64,000 nucleotides of DNA from Fallopia convolvulus (GCA_964016875.1 OZ024721.1:39986210-40050209), one strand, 5' to 3'; shown: positions 1-10,544, counted from the stretch's first letter. Program-made: numbers and translations. Notes: generated from the letters alone by a model not told the origin.

Positions 1-293
1 GGAGAGAAAATACATATTTATTTATTCTTTTAAATAACTCATTTTGTTAGCTCAAAAAATTATACCAAAAATCATAAATTTTTTACCTACCCATAGATAT
101 TAATTTGTATAATTTTGATTTATCGATCGTTTTTTGATCTGCCCATGGTTTTTGTTATATGCTCATAGTTTTTGTTATCCGCCCATGGTTTTGGATTTTA
201 AAAAATCCTATTTTTCGCTATATATATGGATTTTACTCATTTGCAAAACTCACTCTTCCAACAATCTTTCTTCAACTAAATCCTCTCATCAAT
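1..293. other. AT-rich non-coding start of window
   Basis: No gene is seen. Three degenerate 20-bp direct repeats beginning GCCCATGG or GCTCATAG start at 141, 161 and 181. A TATATATA stretch at 219-227 lies about 70 bp before the ATG at 294 and could be a core promoter for the proline-rich ORF that follows. The stretch probably belongs to the Harbinger element, because no left terminal inverted repeat is visible here. Confidence 0.5.
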
Positions 294-758
294 ATGGATC
301 CAAATGAAAATCCTCCACCAAACTACCCACCAATTTGGTATCTAAATTGCCCTCCATCAAGTTTTCCACAAAATTACCAATCGAATTACCCTCTAGCAAA
401 TTACCAACCAAATTACCCTCCATCAAAATTTCCACAAAATTATCAACAAAATTATCCTCCAATGCCTTATCCTCCACCAAATCATCAATACTTCCAACAA
501 TTATTATCTCAAGTGAGCAATAATTCATGTGTGCAAGCCTCTCAAGAATTTTTCGATTCTCAACACTCGCCAATTTCTTTAGGCTCGGATGAAAATATGG
601 CTACACACAACTCTCAATCGGAAGATAGCCCTCTGTATAGCACCCAACCGGAAGGTTCTCGTGGTTGTGGAGCTCGTGGAGGTGGAGCTCGTGGTCGTGG
701 AGCTCCTGGTCGTGTTCATGGTGATTCCTACAACGAGGAAGAACCCACTGATCTCTGA
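294..758 (+). pseudogene. Harbinger ORF1-like N-terminal fragment, Pro/Asn/Gln-rich
   Basis: The reading frame opens further upstream, but the ATG at 294 (MDPNENPPPNYPP) is the natural start. Residues 1-65 are a low-complexity run of NYPP and FPQNYQ-like repeats. The C-terminal third is Gly/Arg/Ala-rich (GARGGGARGRGAPGR) and the frame ends NEEEPTDL. In PIF/Harbinger elements ORF1 encodes a Myb/SANT-type DNA-binding protein that helps the transposase, often with a Q/P/N-rich N-terminus ahead of the SANT fold. The SANT part is absent, and the stop lies only about 210 bp before the transposase ORF, so an internal deletion probably removed it. No conserved domain can be seen, so the assignment rests on position and composition. 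Confidence 0.4.
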
Positions 759-881
759 AAAGCTCATTTATTCAAAAAACAAAGGCATGTGAATTCTGAA
801 AACGCATGTGATCTCTAAAAAGGCAATTGAAATCGAACAAGACAACGACATGTCATCTCTGAAAAGGCCATTTTAGCTGGC

Positions 882-889
882 TATATAAG
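882..889 (+). promoter_or_regulatory. TATA box candidate for the Harbinger transposase
   Basis: TATATAAG lies about 82 bp upstream of the transposase ATG at 971, with a pyrimidine-rich leader between. The spacing suits a plant Pol II promoter with a leader of about 50 nt. Assigned from motif and position only. Confidence 0.4.
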
Positions 890-970
890 CCACACTTTCC
901 ATTCAACAATCTTTATCAAACTCACCACTCTCCTTTCTTTTATCCCATAAGCAATTCTCATAGCTAAAAT

Positions 971-2111
971 ATGTCTTCCCTACTCTCTTCCTTTTCTAGT
1001 AGCTCTGAATCAGAGAACGAGCTAGAGTTCTCCTATAATAAATGGAAAGGTGCATACCAACAACTTCAAACCAATCTTCAACTTCTTATAGGCAATGCAC
1101 AAGCCGAAGGTTCGAGAACTCGACGTCGTCGAACCCATATCGAAAGAGGAAGGGAAGAAAGGCATGCAAAACTATACAACGATTATTTAAGCGAGAACCC
1201 AATGTACACGAATGATCATTTCCGAAGAAGGTTTCGAATGCACAAGCATGTCTTCATGCGCATTGTCGATCGACTCTCCACCGAGTTGGAGTACTTTCAA
1301 CAAAGGCCAGATGCAACCAGTAGGCTTGGTTTATCCGCATTACAAAAATGTACCTCTACAATCCGCATGTTGGCTTATGGGGTTTCTGCAGGTGCTTGTG
1401 ATAAATATGTTCATATTGGTGCAGACACTGGAAGGAAATGCTTATACCATTTTGTTGATGGGATTATAACTTTCTTCAGCGATGAGTATCTGAGGCGACC
1501 AACCTCCGTGGACATACAACACCTATTGAGTGTAGGAGAGTCTCGGCGATTTCCCGGAATGTTGGGAAGCATCGATTGTATGCATTGGAGGTGGAAGAAT
1601 TGCCCAGGTGCATGGAAAAGGATGTATAACCATGGAGATCATGAGGGTCCAACAATTATCCTAGGGCTGTTGCATCATACGACCTTTGGATTGGCATACA
1701 TTCTTCAGTACCCCAGGTACGTGCAATGATATTAACGTTCTTGATCAGTCCCTTGTTTTTAATGATGTTCTACAAGGTGTTGCTCCAAACGTAAACTTTA
1801 CAGTCAATGGGTACAAGTACAACATGTGATATTATCTTGCTGATGGTATTTATCCCCCATGGGCAACGTTTGTCCTAATCATTAGGCTCCCTCAAGGCCC
1901 GAAGGCAAAACTATTTGCCCAACAACAGGAGTGTTGGCGCAAAGATGTTGAGAGGACATTTTGAGTGTTGCAATCTAGATTTGCAATAATTCGTAACCAG
2001 GCATTATCTTGGAATATTGAGAATATTGGAAAGATAATTAGAGCTTGCATAATCATCCACAACATGATTGTAAAAGATGAAAGAGATGGATACGAGACTA
2101 AGGATCAATAA
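971..2111 (+). pseudogene. PIF/Harbinger DDE transposase, frameshifted
   Basis: The first 252 codons are open and contain the hallmark GMLGSIDCMHWRWKNCP (first catalytic Asp) followed by HEGPTIIL. The HARBI1/DDE_4 family cuts and pastes the element using a D-D-E triad. After HEGPTIIL two apparent single-base losses break the frame near 1662 and 1695. Homology resumes with AVASYDLWI and then NDINVLD (second Asp). The C-terminal part LADGIYPPWATFV ... DVERTF ... LQSRFAIIR carries the Glu (in DVERTF) and ends HNMIVKDERDGYET. In-frame TGA codons fall at about 1827 and after ERTF at about 1962. All three catalytic positions survive, but the gene is dead through at least four lesions. Confidence 0.9.
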
Positions 2112-2401
2112 TTCGTAAGCCTAAAATAAAAGGATTGTAATTTATTAAGATTATTGTGGCATGTAAAATTAGATAAAGAGATATATAAAATAAATAAATT
2201 AGGGGTATATTTGTAATTGTGTAAGGGGAATAAATAGTTGTTGGGAATTGGAAAAAGTGAAAAGGGGGTTCATGGTTTCATGGATATTTAAGTGGGTTTT
2301 GTGAAATAAAATTTCGGGATTGTAGGATGATGTGGAAGTGAGAGAAATGGTAAAAGTGGAGATTATGGGGTTCATTGGGTTCATTGATATTCATGCTCTT
2401 A

Positions 2402-3946
2402 GACACCGAATACACAGAGGTTGGCAGAAATGGAGGGATGCTTCTAGAGTGTTGTGTGACAAAAAGGTCCCACTCAAGCTAAATGGAAAGTTCTACAAAA
2501 CGTTGGTTAGACCAATATGTTAACTGTGCTTTGGGAGAGTCCTCTGCCTCGTCTCATACCTGGAAAAGCCTTAAGGTTGGCCTTTCCAAAGTCATTATTC
2601 ATGGTGCTAAATGGCAACTTGGAAGCAGATATTAATATCAGATTTTGGCGTGATGTTTGGATTATGGCGTAATTTTATTTTTGAGCAATTAAATTGGTTG
2701 GTTGCTAATTAATGGATACCTAATGTGGGCTGGAACTGGATTGATCTTGCTGGAGTGTTGCCGGAGATAGTTTTGCTTAAATTGGATGATGTTCGTGTGG
2801 ATAATGCTGGTGAGATTGGAGAGGATATGCTCAGCTGGAAATTCAGCCATATTGGGGACTACACTACAGCTTCCGGGTTTGATTTCATTCAAGGAAATAT
2901 GACAAGAGCAGGAGCTGACGCTGGTTTTCTACAAAAGAGTTTGGAGAGTTAATGCTCCTGAAAGAATCCGCTCCTTCATTTGGATGATTAGCAAAGGTGG
3001 GATCATGTCAAATGCTGAACGGAAAATACGTCATTTGACTCACTCGGACCGATGTAGCGTTTGCCATGACATGGAAGGATCTTTTGAACATCTTTTTCGT
3101 GATTGTCCTATGGCTAATTCTATTTGGGTTGATCTCAATGCCACTGACTTTTTTCCGTCTTTTTTCCAGGTCCCTTTTGCGAGTTGGATACGTACTAATA
3201 TCATGATTGAGGGGTCCATCGGATCTTTGGAATGGAGGGACATTTTTTCTATTATGTGTTGGTGGCTTTGGAGATGGCAGAATTCTAGAGTGTTCGATGA
3301 TGGGGATGCTGATGCAGGGAGCACGCCTTTCATTCTGAATTATGCCATGAACTACAAGATGGCTAGAGGTAAGTTCAATTTCAATCAATCAAGTACTAGT
3401 AAGATTATGCAGGACGTTGCTTGGGAGGCTCCCCAACTTGATTGGGTTAAAATCAATACGGATGGAGCGGTGAGAGACAATCAGCTGGCTTCGGCAGGTG
3501 GAATTTTGAGAAACGATAAGGGCCAAGGGATTACCGGTTTCGTCCATAATATTGGTTCGTGTAGTGTCCCGGTGGCTAAGCTTTGGGGTCTTCGAAATGG
3601 TCTTCAACTGGCGTGGGAGCGTGGCTTTCGAAAGGTGATGTTGGAGATTGATTCACAGCTTGTTGTTAATCTTTTAAGTTCTAGAATTAATAAGTGTCAT
3701 CCGTTATTTAGCCTGGTGTCTCAATGCCAAGGCTTGATTCATAGGGATTGGCTTGTCCAATTCCGTCATGTGTATCGAGAGGCGAATACGGTTGTCGGTC
3801 GCATCGCGTCTATTGCTTTCTCTTTTTCCATTAGGACATCATGTATTGCTATCCCCTGTTTGATGACTACTTAGCCCACTTTTTTATTATTAATAAAATG
3901 CCTCCTTGAGAGGCCGGAGAGTGCCGCCTCTCCTTCTACCAAAAAA
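2402..3946 (+). mobile_element. LINE (L1-type) 3' portion
   Basis: This is the C-terminal end of an L1-type non-LTR retrotransposon: last part of the RT region, zinc-knuckle-like zf-RVT domain, RNase H, 3' UTR and an A-rich end. The 3' end reads AATAAAATGCCTCC, then a short GC-rich stretch, then CTTCTACCAAAAAAG, the usual tail style of plant LINEs. The 5' part is not in the window and was probably displaced by the Harbinger insertion that ends at 2398. Confidence 0.8.
2408..3874 (+). pseudogene. LINE RT C-terminus, zf-RVT and RNase H, multiply broken
   Basis: It starts in the RT C-terminal motif HRIHRGWQKWRDASRVLCD followed by VPLKLNGKFYKTLVRP, then hits a stop at about 2521. Fragments resume at 2725-2952, and a frameshift near 2925 leads into FYKRVWRVNAPERIRSF and the long ORF from 2984. 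That ORF holds the zf-RVT motif (NAERKIRHL...CSVCHDMEGSFEHLF) at residues 10-45 and an RNase H fold from residue 155 (KINTDGAV). The first catalytic Asp (TDGA) and the third (EIDSQ) are present. The usual Glu of AELWGL reads AKLWGL, and the last Asp of the VAD-R-A motif reads VVGRIA. RNase H activity is therefore very unlikely even apart from the upstream breaks. Confidence 0.85.
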
Positions 3947-4389
3947 GAATTAGTTTTACTAGGTTATATGATGAAAAGACAAGCTAGTGTTACTTAGAAT
4001 TTGTAGTTGTCTAGTAATAAAGAAGTCTGAGTCTTGGCATTGAAATTATTAAAAATATAAGTAGATCATTCAAAATCTTTCAAAGAAGGTAGCGGTTTAC
4101 CCATTCAACTAGGTAGTTGGTTGACATGAGGTTTTTCTATAAGCAATTGTGTCTATAATATTGTTTGTTAATTGCTTAATCGTTTATTCTGATGTTCATG
4201 GAACCGTTCTAAAGACAGTTTTTTGTCTGAATCTAAGACATACAAATCCTACACTCCTATATTGTAATTTTGAGAGAATATTGGTTCGGAAAATCTTTCG
4301 TTGTTATTTCCTTATCACAAAATTACATTATATAGAGACTTTTATGACTTGGTCTCCAATTAAGGTAGAGAATATTAACAAGATATACA

Positions 4390-4394
<5 letters not shown>
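3947..4394. other. Non-coding, nothing recognised
   Basis: AT-rich sequence between the LINE tail and the dinucleotide tract. The one open frame here depends on the AT run that follows and has no recognisable motif. Confidence 0.5.

Positions 4395-4431
<37 letters not shown>
4395..4431. repeat. (AT)n microsatellite
   Basis: About 18 uninterrupted AT dinucleotides directly abutting the copia remnant. Confidence 0.95.
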
Positions 4432-4432
<1 letters not shown>

Positions 4433-4434
<2 letters not shown>

Positions 4435-4926
4435 TATTACTCCCCCTTAAGTTGGAGCATGTAAGTCAATAATGACCAACTTGCCTAGAAGGTATAAGAA
4501 CTAATGCAGTAATACTTCCCGAGAGCCTTAGTGAAAATATTAGCAGGTTGATCAGAAGTACGAACATAACTTGCTACAATCAAGGCATCCTGAATTACAT
4601 CACACACAAATGACAATCGATCTCGATATGTTTTGTACGCTCATGAAAAACATTATTTGCATAAATATGCAGAGCAACTTGATTGTCACAATCACAGAGC
4701 AACCTCATCGAAGAAGAATGACAAACTCCCAAAGAAGACAGTAACAGTTTCATCCACAAACTAACTCACAACATGCTGTAATCATAGACCTGTACTCAGC
4801 TTCAACTGAAGAACAATATCTTATTTCTTAGTCTTTCAAGAAACTAGAGAAATACCCAAACGAACAAAATAATCAGTAATAGACTGGCGAGTTATCGGAC
4901 AAGACGCCCAATCCGAATTGCTATAG
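4433..4926 (-). pseudogene. Ty1/copia RNase H remnant, antisense
   Basis: Read on the minus strand from 4926, the fragment gives SNSDWASCPITRQSITDYF, matching the copia RNase H region (D-x-DWAG-x-x-x-TRRS-x-x-G). Next, in shifted frames, come SSVEAEYRSM (the conserved AEAEYRAM block), ELVCG, CDNQVALHI and FHERTKHIEIDCH. It ends with a purine-rich CTTAAGGGGGAG just before the AT tract, the expected place of the polypurine tract before a 3' LTR, but no LTR is recognisable. At least three stops and several frameshifts are present. No other part of this element is in the window. Confidence 0.75.
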
Positions 4927-5418
4927 ACCTTTTGTTGGGCGTTATACCTGGTTATCACTCGCCCCGACATTTGCTACTCGGTCCACACATTAGCCCAATT
5001 TATAGTCTCTGTCTGTTGTACATTAACACGCTGTGATTCGCGTCATACACTATCTTAAGGGGCATCTTGGTCAAGGGCTAGTATTTTTTCTATGTCATGG
5101 ACATTTCTAAACTACCATTCTTATACGGTCTTCCTTCAAAAAAATTATATGGAAATATATAGCATAGTTGTCACGAAACATCATATATGTAAAACGTAAT
5201 TTAAGAGCATGTTTTAATTTGAATATGCATCGATCTAAGGTATGAGTTTCAATTTTGGTATAAGTATTGGTATAAGTATTGAATCAATATTGTTTAGTTT
5301 TAAATATTGGTATGAGGTGTAGTTATTATGACTTATAAGACATGAAATTGGCTCATAACATATAGGATAATGGGTATTAAGGTGCGGCGACTATATATGA
5401 CACACATACATATATACA
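4927..5418. other. Non-coding, nothing recognised
   Basis: AT-rich DNA without an ORF of note. Short repeats of GGTATAAGTATT occur near 5256-5280. Confidence 0.5.
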
Positions 5419-5435
5419 AGTAAAATCAATTTAAT

Positions 5436-5533
5436 GACTTCGGTCATTTAGTCAATCGGTTAAGCTTCCAAGGATAATACCTAGAGGTCATCTGTTCGAC
5501 TCTCGTAGATAGTGCCCTTTACAAAAAAAAAAA
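5436..5533 (+). mobile_element. tRNA-derived SINE, 98 bp, with 17-bp TSDs
   Basis: Two identical 17-bp copies of AGTAAAATCAATTTAAT (5419-5435 and 5534-5550) bracket a short body ending in a run of A. The body contains an A-box-like TAGTCAATCGG (5449-5459) and a B-box match GTTCGACTC (5494-5502) at roughly tRNA spacing, the internal Pol III promoter of tRNA-derived SINEs. Perfect long duplications plus the A tail show insertion by target-primed reverse transcription. The element is very short, little more than the tRNA-like head. It has no reading frame, and the duplications suggest a fairly recent insertion. Confidence 0.85.
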
Positions 5534-5550
5534 AGTAAAATCAATTTAAT

Positions 5551-5900
5551 ACAAGATATATTGATCGAGTTATTTCAAACACCAAGCAATGAATTTACAG
5601 CGTGATTTGATCTATCAACCCCCATACATTTACATTTGAGTATTTAACATTAGTATATACTACAAAACCAAGCATGTACTAAATGCACATCTATGGGGGT
5701 GTGTAGGCAGGCAGCTATAGCTAGTTTTACACGTCCAATACAACCTATTTGCTGTGACAGTCCGAGACTGAGAGATCTGCATTCCTCCTCCGATCCATAT
5801 CAAATTATCAATGGCTGTGCCTGATCTTATATACGTACCCTCCTCAGCTCTGCCTTGTGCTAAGCTCAGCTAAGCAAATCCAACCTACTCTTTTTTTGTC
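5551..5900. other. Non-coding, nothing recognised
   Basis: Between the SINE and the left terminal inverted repeat no ORF, repeat or RNA gene is recognised. Confidence 0.5.
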
Positions 5901-5970
5901 CAGTCCGGATCCTCTGCTACAATTTCTACTACCAATCCTATGCCACCAATGATACTATGTCACGTGTACT
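5901..5970 (+). repeat. Left terminal inverted repeat
   Basis: Matches the reverse complement of 9223-9292 with only a few mismatches by eye. Starts CAGTCCGGATCCTCTGCTAC and runs inward to a CACGTG palindrome at 5961-5966. Confidence 0.85.
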
Positions 5971-7309
5971 CTTAAACAAACAATTAAATAGTAATAAACA
6001 CACACAAAAATAATAAGTTCGGATTTTCATTCTCCCCTCAATCCTCTCTATTCCGTATCATGGATTTCTTCTCTAACTGAGAATTCAGAAAAAATCAAGG
6101 TGACAAGTAATTAAGTTCTATGGGGCAACTACAAGTACAGATAAGAAAATCTTCATTTACAGATCCTCATGAGTTACCAAATCCGAACCCAAGAAGACCC
6201 TAGAGGAATTCAATTGCCCTCTTTTCGGTTCTCTCATGGTTGATCCTGTCATCGTTCATCCAAACAGTCGCCAGCAAAACCCCCAATTTCACGCTCACTC
6301 TTAAAGACGGCCCCGCTCCTGATTTCTCTAATATAATCGCCCATAACTTGTGTGTGTATATCAGTATATCAATCACTTTAAATTGACTAGTTTTCATGTG
6401 TCAAAATAATAGGTTATCTGAAGCCATTAAAAGACAAATTAAATGTAATTAGAGGAGATGAAATTGAAAGGAGCGAAGTTGTTGGCAGAGGAGAAAAAGG
6501 TTTTGTTTTTAGAAGAAAAGGGAGAAAAAGGGTTTTAGGGTCGGAGAAAAGTTGTATACAAATCTCAATATTTTTTTTTTTTATAAAATACTGTATAAAA
6601 TATAGAAACAGAGGGATTGAGAACGGAGAAGATGATGGGAGATGGTAGAGGAAGAGTAGTGTACAGAAGAAGACGAAAAAGATGGATTAGGCGCTGATAG
6701 CATTAATTTGATGATAGTATTTAAGAATTGCGATCAGGTGGGGGAGTTTGCTACAGTGCTTTATGCAAGCATCTGTCAGCCGTTCGATCCCTTGTTTTAA
6801 AGGCCAAGATTGTCTCCACGTGTTTAAATGATTTTTGGTAAAGCAAGACACGGAGGGGTATTCTCGTCCTTTCCCCCATTAAATTAGAACAAATGTTGCA
6901 GGGGGTCTTCTTCAACCTGTGCATCGTGGTTTTCATTCGCTATTTCGATCGATTATTCTCCATGCTTATTGCATCTTGCTTCTTTTGATTTGTTTGGCTT
7001 TTTCTGTTGATTCCGACCCCAATTTATATTCTCTCTTCATAGATTTTGTTATAGATTTATTTTCTATGGTTCCAAGTTCACAATTGGGTTTTTTTTTCAG
7101 AGTTTGGAGTTTGGTACTTCGGTTGCACATTTTTGTGTATTTTGGACCGATTTTTGTTGATTATAATCAAACCTCTGAAGATTGTGTATGTTTTGTTTTA
7201 CATTTTCAAGTTTTTGATTGAAAACAAAGGCTAATGTCCAATGCTCATCTAACCGCCCACCATGTGTTCGACAAAATGCCCAAATAGTCAACTTAGTGTT
7301 TAGAGCACT
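5971..7309. other. Transposon interior, left part, no gene recognised
   Basis: AT-rich with purine-rich stretches near 6460-6560. The frame at 6919-7221 is a hydrophobic low-complexity run without a recognisable domain. A captured host-gene fragment is possible in elements of this type but nothing here identifies one. Confidence 0.4.
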
Positions 7310-8345
7310 TTTTTTTACCAATTGTTCATAAATTATGAACCTAGCATACCAAATCATTAACTCATACCATTTATTAGCTAGAACGCATGACACAAGTAAC
7401 AAGTTTTGTGAATTAATTTTCATGAACTATATTGATAATTGTTATGAACATAATCATATAAAGACATGAACCCACAAAATATGATTTATGTACTAGATTA
7501 CATGTCAAAAATAACAAGTATTATGAATTAAATTTCATGAACCTTAATGAAAATTGTTATGAACTTTACCACATAATGACTTGAACCAACATAATATCAT
7601 TTATGAAAATATGGCACAAATAACAAGTATTGTGAATTAAATTTCATGAACCTTATTGACAATTGTTATGAACTTGACTGTCTAAAGCCATGAACCATTA
7701 GTCCTACTTTTATAAACTAAAAATCGTAAGATGAAATATTATAAACTTATGCTTATAAAAATATGAACTAAAAGAACAAAAGTCATGAACCAAAATAACT
7801 AGTATGACTTAAAAAACATGAGCTATAAGATAAACTATTAAGATTTAAAAGTCATGAACCATAAGAATTATTATGAACCTAACTTACAAAAAACATGAAC
7901 CGAAAGAACAATTATCATGAACCAAAAGACACAAAACAAAATAATAACTATCATGAACTAAAAGACATGAACCATTCGATGAACTTTTGATGAACCTAAA
8001 GTTAGATAAACATGAACCAAAAGAACAACTAGTTATAAACAAAAAGGCAGGAAACAATAAGAATTAAAAGACATGAACCATAAGAATTATTATGAACATA
8101 CCTTGCAAAAACATGAACCGAAAGAAAAAGTACCATGAACCAAAAATCATGAAAGAAAATAATAAATAGCATGAACTAAAAGACATGAACCATAAGATGA
8201 ACTTTGATGAACCTAAGGTTATTCAAACATGAACCAAAAGAACAATTGTTATAAACAAAAAAGTATGTAACAAAATTTATGAACTGTAAGAAGAAATGTT
8301 ATGAACCTTACCTTAAAAAGTCATGAACCAAAAGAATAACCGATA
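7310..8345 (+). repeat. Degenerate ATGAAC-rich repeat array
   Basis: For about 1 kb the hexamer ATGAAC, usually as CATGAACC or TATGAAC followed by an A-rich spacer (AAAAGA), recurs every 10-40 bp on the plus strand. From about 7876 a higher-order unit of roughly 210-220 bp is visible, with copies starting near 7876, 8095 and 8303 (GAACCTAACTTACAAAA-like starts). Stops are frequent, so it is not coding. Confidence 0.75.
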
Positions 8346-8376
8346 CGAACAAGAAAGACATGACCGTATCAAGAAT

Positions 8377-8447
8377 TAGCCTATGTGGGATTTGAACCCA
8401 CATCTATGTGCATATGCACATTGCTCTACCATTTGAGCTAATAGGCT
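8377..8447 (-). tRNA. tRNA-like sequence (probable pseudo-tRNA)
   Basis: On the minus strand from 8447 the sequence folds as a cloverleaf. The acceptor stem AGCCTAT pairs perfectly with ATAGGCT, the D arm is GCTC-loop-GAGC, and the T arm GTGGG-TTCAAAT-CCCAC is perfect with an A discriminator position at 8377. A box (TAGCTCAAATGG) and B box (GGTTCAAATCC) are both good. The anticodon arm is wrong: ATGTGCATATGCACAT is one continuous palindrome, giving a 5-bp stem with a 6-nt loop and no proper U33, so no anticodon can be assigned. It may be a tRNA pseudogene or a tRNA-derived Pol III unit carried by the transposon. Confidence 0.55.
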
Positions 8448-9222
8448 ACCAAATATATAAATTCTCAAGTGTTTAATGCACATTTCTCATTTCTCACCAA
8501 TACAACAAAATCCATACAAACATACATAAAGATTTCTCCTAGGAGGAACTAACAATCTTCTTTTCACTAACAAATACATGTGAAAATCAGTGAATACTTC
8601 TTCTACTTACAAACAACAAAGTGCTAAAAATTGGAAATTTTGGGGGTAATTGATTTTACTAAAAAACGATTATACGATTGAGTTGTTTCTTTCCAACTTA
8701 GAAGTTTAAACTATAAAATTAAACAAACTTGCTATCATAATCAAGAAGAACTTGTAGATTGCAAGCAAATTTCTACTTGAACCCCTAAAAACAAACCCTA
8801 GAAAAATCCTATTCATGCATACCTTTCTTTGTTTCCTTCTTCATGCTTTTGATGAACCTAAATCAACACTTTTGATTGAGCTAGAGTGCAAGAGATCTCT
8901 CAAGTTCTTGGTAGATTTCACCCACAAATTAATGACTTTTGGTCGCTTGATCGAGAAGATCATGGTTCGCGTACGGCGTTTCGCCCAGACAATAAAATAG
9001 GTTGAAGATGATGCGTGTTTTGTGAATTTTTTTAGGTGAGGGGTAGTTTCGTCTTGCCAAACAAAACTTACCAATATTACGTTGCGTGCCATCAAAAATG
9101 ACGCGCGTCCCTTTTTTTAGTTTTTTGCTGAATTGTTTTATTTAATCTCGTCCGTCCATGTGTGTGATCTAAGGGTCCAAAATTGCTCGCAATTTTCACC
9201 CTATCAAATAAATCCACGAGAG
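8448..9222. other. Transposon interior, right part, no gene recognised
   Basis: AT-rich sequence between the tRNA-like unit and the right inverted repeat. Small frames exist on both strands near 8815-9095 without recognisable motifs. Confidence 0.45.
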
Positions 9223-9292
9223 CGTGCACGTGGTATGGTATCATTGGTGGCATAGGATTGGTAGTAGAAATTGTAGCAGATGATCCGGACTG
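9223..9292 (-). repeat. Right terminal inverted repeat
   Basis: Inverted copy of 5901-5970, ending GATGATCCGGACTG. Differences from the left arm are a handful of substitutions, mainly near the CACGTG at 9227-9232. Confidence 0.85.
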
Positions 9293-10536
9293 CTCTTTTG
9301 TCTCAGCTTTTCACCCCATACATGCATGATGTACGTTTCTGTTCTAGGATTTTTTTTTTCAAATCTTCCTCTCGCCTGGGTTCTCTAAATATTGGAGTAT
9401 TGGTTTGGGAGATAAAATGAGGAATATCTACCTAGTACAATTATAAAGGAGAAACCGTATAAAAGATTGTGTCACTTGTCACCATATAAAAAAGTTAAAA
9501 TTATTTTTTTTTTATAAATTTTGTTAAAAAAAACTACCCACTTTCCCACTTCCACCACTAACCAATACAACTTATTTTTTTTAATGAAAATTTGATTTAA
9601 AAATATTTTACCGTTCTAATAATTTTATATAAATAGTTATTTCGAATTTATCTAAAAATATGCTGGTATTCTAATTGATCTAACACAAATCATTTTTAAA
9701 TTTATGTAACAAACACTATTTTTTTTAATAAATTGTATCAAAAAATTTATTATCGTAACCATTTCATACAAATTGTTAATTTGAAGCCATCTAAAAGAAA
9801 ATATTTATGTATTTTTTTTTCCACAATTCAAAATTTAAGAGAATATTGACATGAGATATCGTGAATTCATTTTTCTAATTTTAGGTAATATATTTACAAA
9901 ATAAATAGAAATTATCAAACACTTACTGATTAAGTTTATTCTTATAACGGTATATAATAATTAGAAATTTAGAAGCACTACTCCAATTTGATTAAGTATT
10001 TTGTAAACACTTTGATTTTGACAATTACTTTAGATTACATTGTGTTATATATACATATTTTGTCTTCTATTCTTTTCAAAACACTTTGATTTTTAACAAT
10101 TACTTTACGAGTATTATAACTTATTGTATCTATCTCTGTTATAATCGTAAAATAATTTTACAAATATTAAAAGTTATTATTTTCATCTCTATTATAATAT
10201 GTACCTGGTACGAGACTACCATTAGCTAGTTTCGTAATTAATACAATTCCTACTTTTTGTTCTTTTTCTCCGAACCTTGTTCATAAAGAAATCACCCACT
10301 TTTTTGAATTTTCATTTTGCACCAATTTTTTAGATCAAAACCATATAGTTTGTTTTTCAGTTACAAATTAATTACTCGATTAAATTAATAACATTGTTAT
10401 ATCATCATCTTCAAATTGACATATATTAAAAAAGAATAATCGTAATAGAAAAATTAAGAAGTGAACTTTTACGAGTAACAAACTTGCATGTATTTTACGA
10501 GTTGAAAAAGAACTTTTGTGACAAGAAGAGAACTAA
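9293..10536. other. AT-rich non-coding DNA
   Basis: Strongly AT-rich with many short A and T runs and no ORF worth naming. No repeat boundary is seen. Confidence 0.5.
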
Positions 10537-10544
10537 GAATTTGC

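Larger units (their letters stand above)
1..2398 (+). mobile_element. PIF/Harbinger DNA transposon, right part, decayed
   Basis: The element holds an ORF1-like proline-rich fragment (294-758) and a broken DDE transposase (971-2111), the two-gene order usual for PIF/Harbinger elements. Read inward from 2398 on the minus strand, the right end starts GAGCATGAATATCAATG, like many plant Harbinger and related MITE termini (GAGCATCNNCAATG type). TTA at 2399-2401 would be one half of the 3-bp duplication typical of this superfamily. The left end lies outside the window. The LINE reading frame starts immediately after TTA, so the element probably landed in an older LINE. The right boundary is well supported, the left is not seen. 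Confidence 0.75.
5901..9292. mobile_element. Non-autonomous TIR transposon, MULE-like
   Basis: The ends are inverted copies of a ~70-bp sequence starting CAGTCCGGATC. The left flank reads CTC(T)7GTC and the right flank CTC(T)4GTC, consistent with a 9-10-bp target duplication whose T run changed length. Long inverted repeats and a duplication near 9 bp fit a Mutator-like element better than hAT or CACTA, but no transposase is present to prove it. The 3.25-kb interior holds AT-rich DNA, a degenerate ATGAAC-rich array and a tRNA-like sequence. I see no convincing coding region, so the element would need enzymes from elsewhere. Confidence 0.7.

Noticed and set aside
4149..4472. 107-aa ORF
   Set aside because: Crosses the (AT)n tract and the antisense copia remnant; no motif.
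6919..7221. 100-aa hydrophobic ORF inside the TIR transposon, considered as a captured gene
   Set aside because: Composition is that of T-rich DNA; no domain, and surrounding sequence shows no exon pattern.
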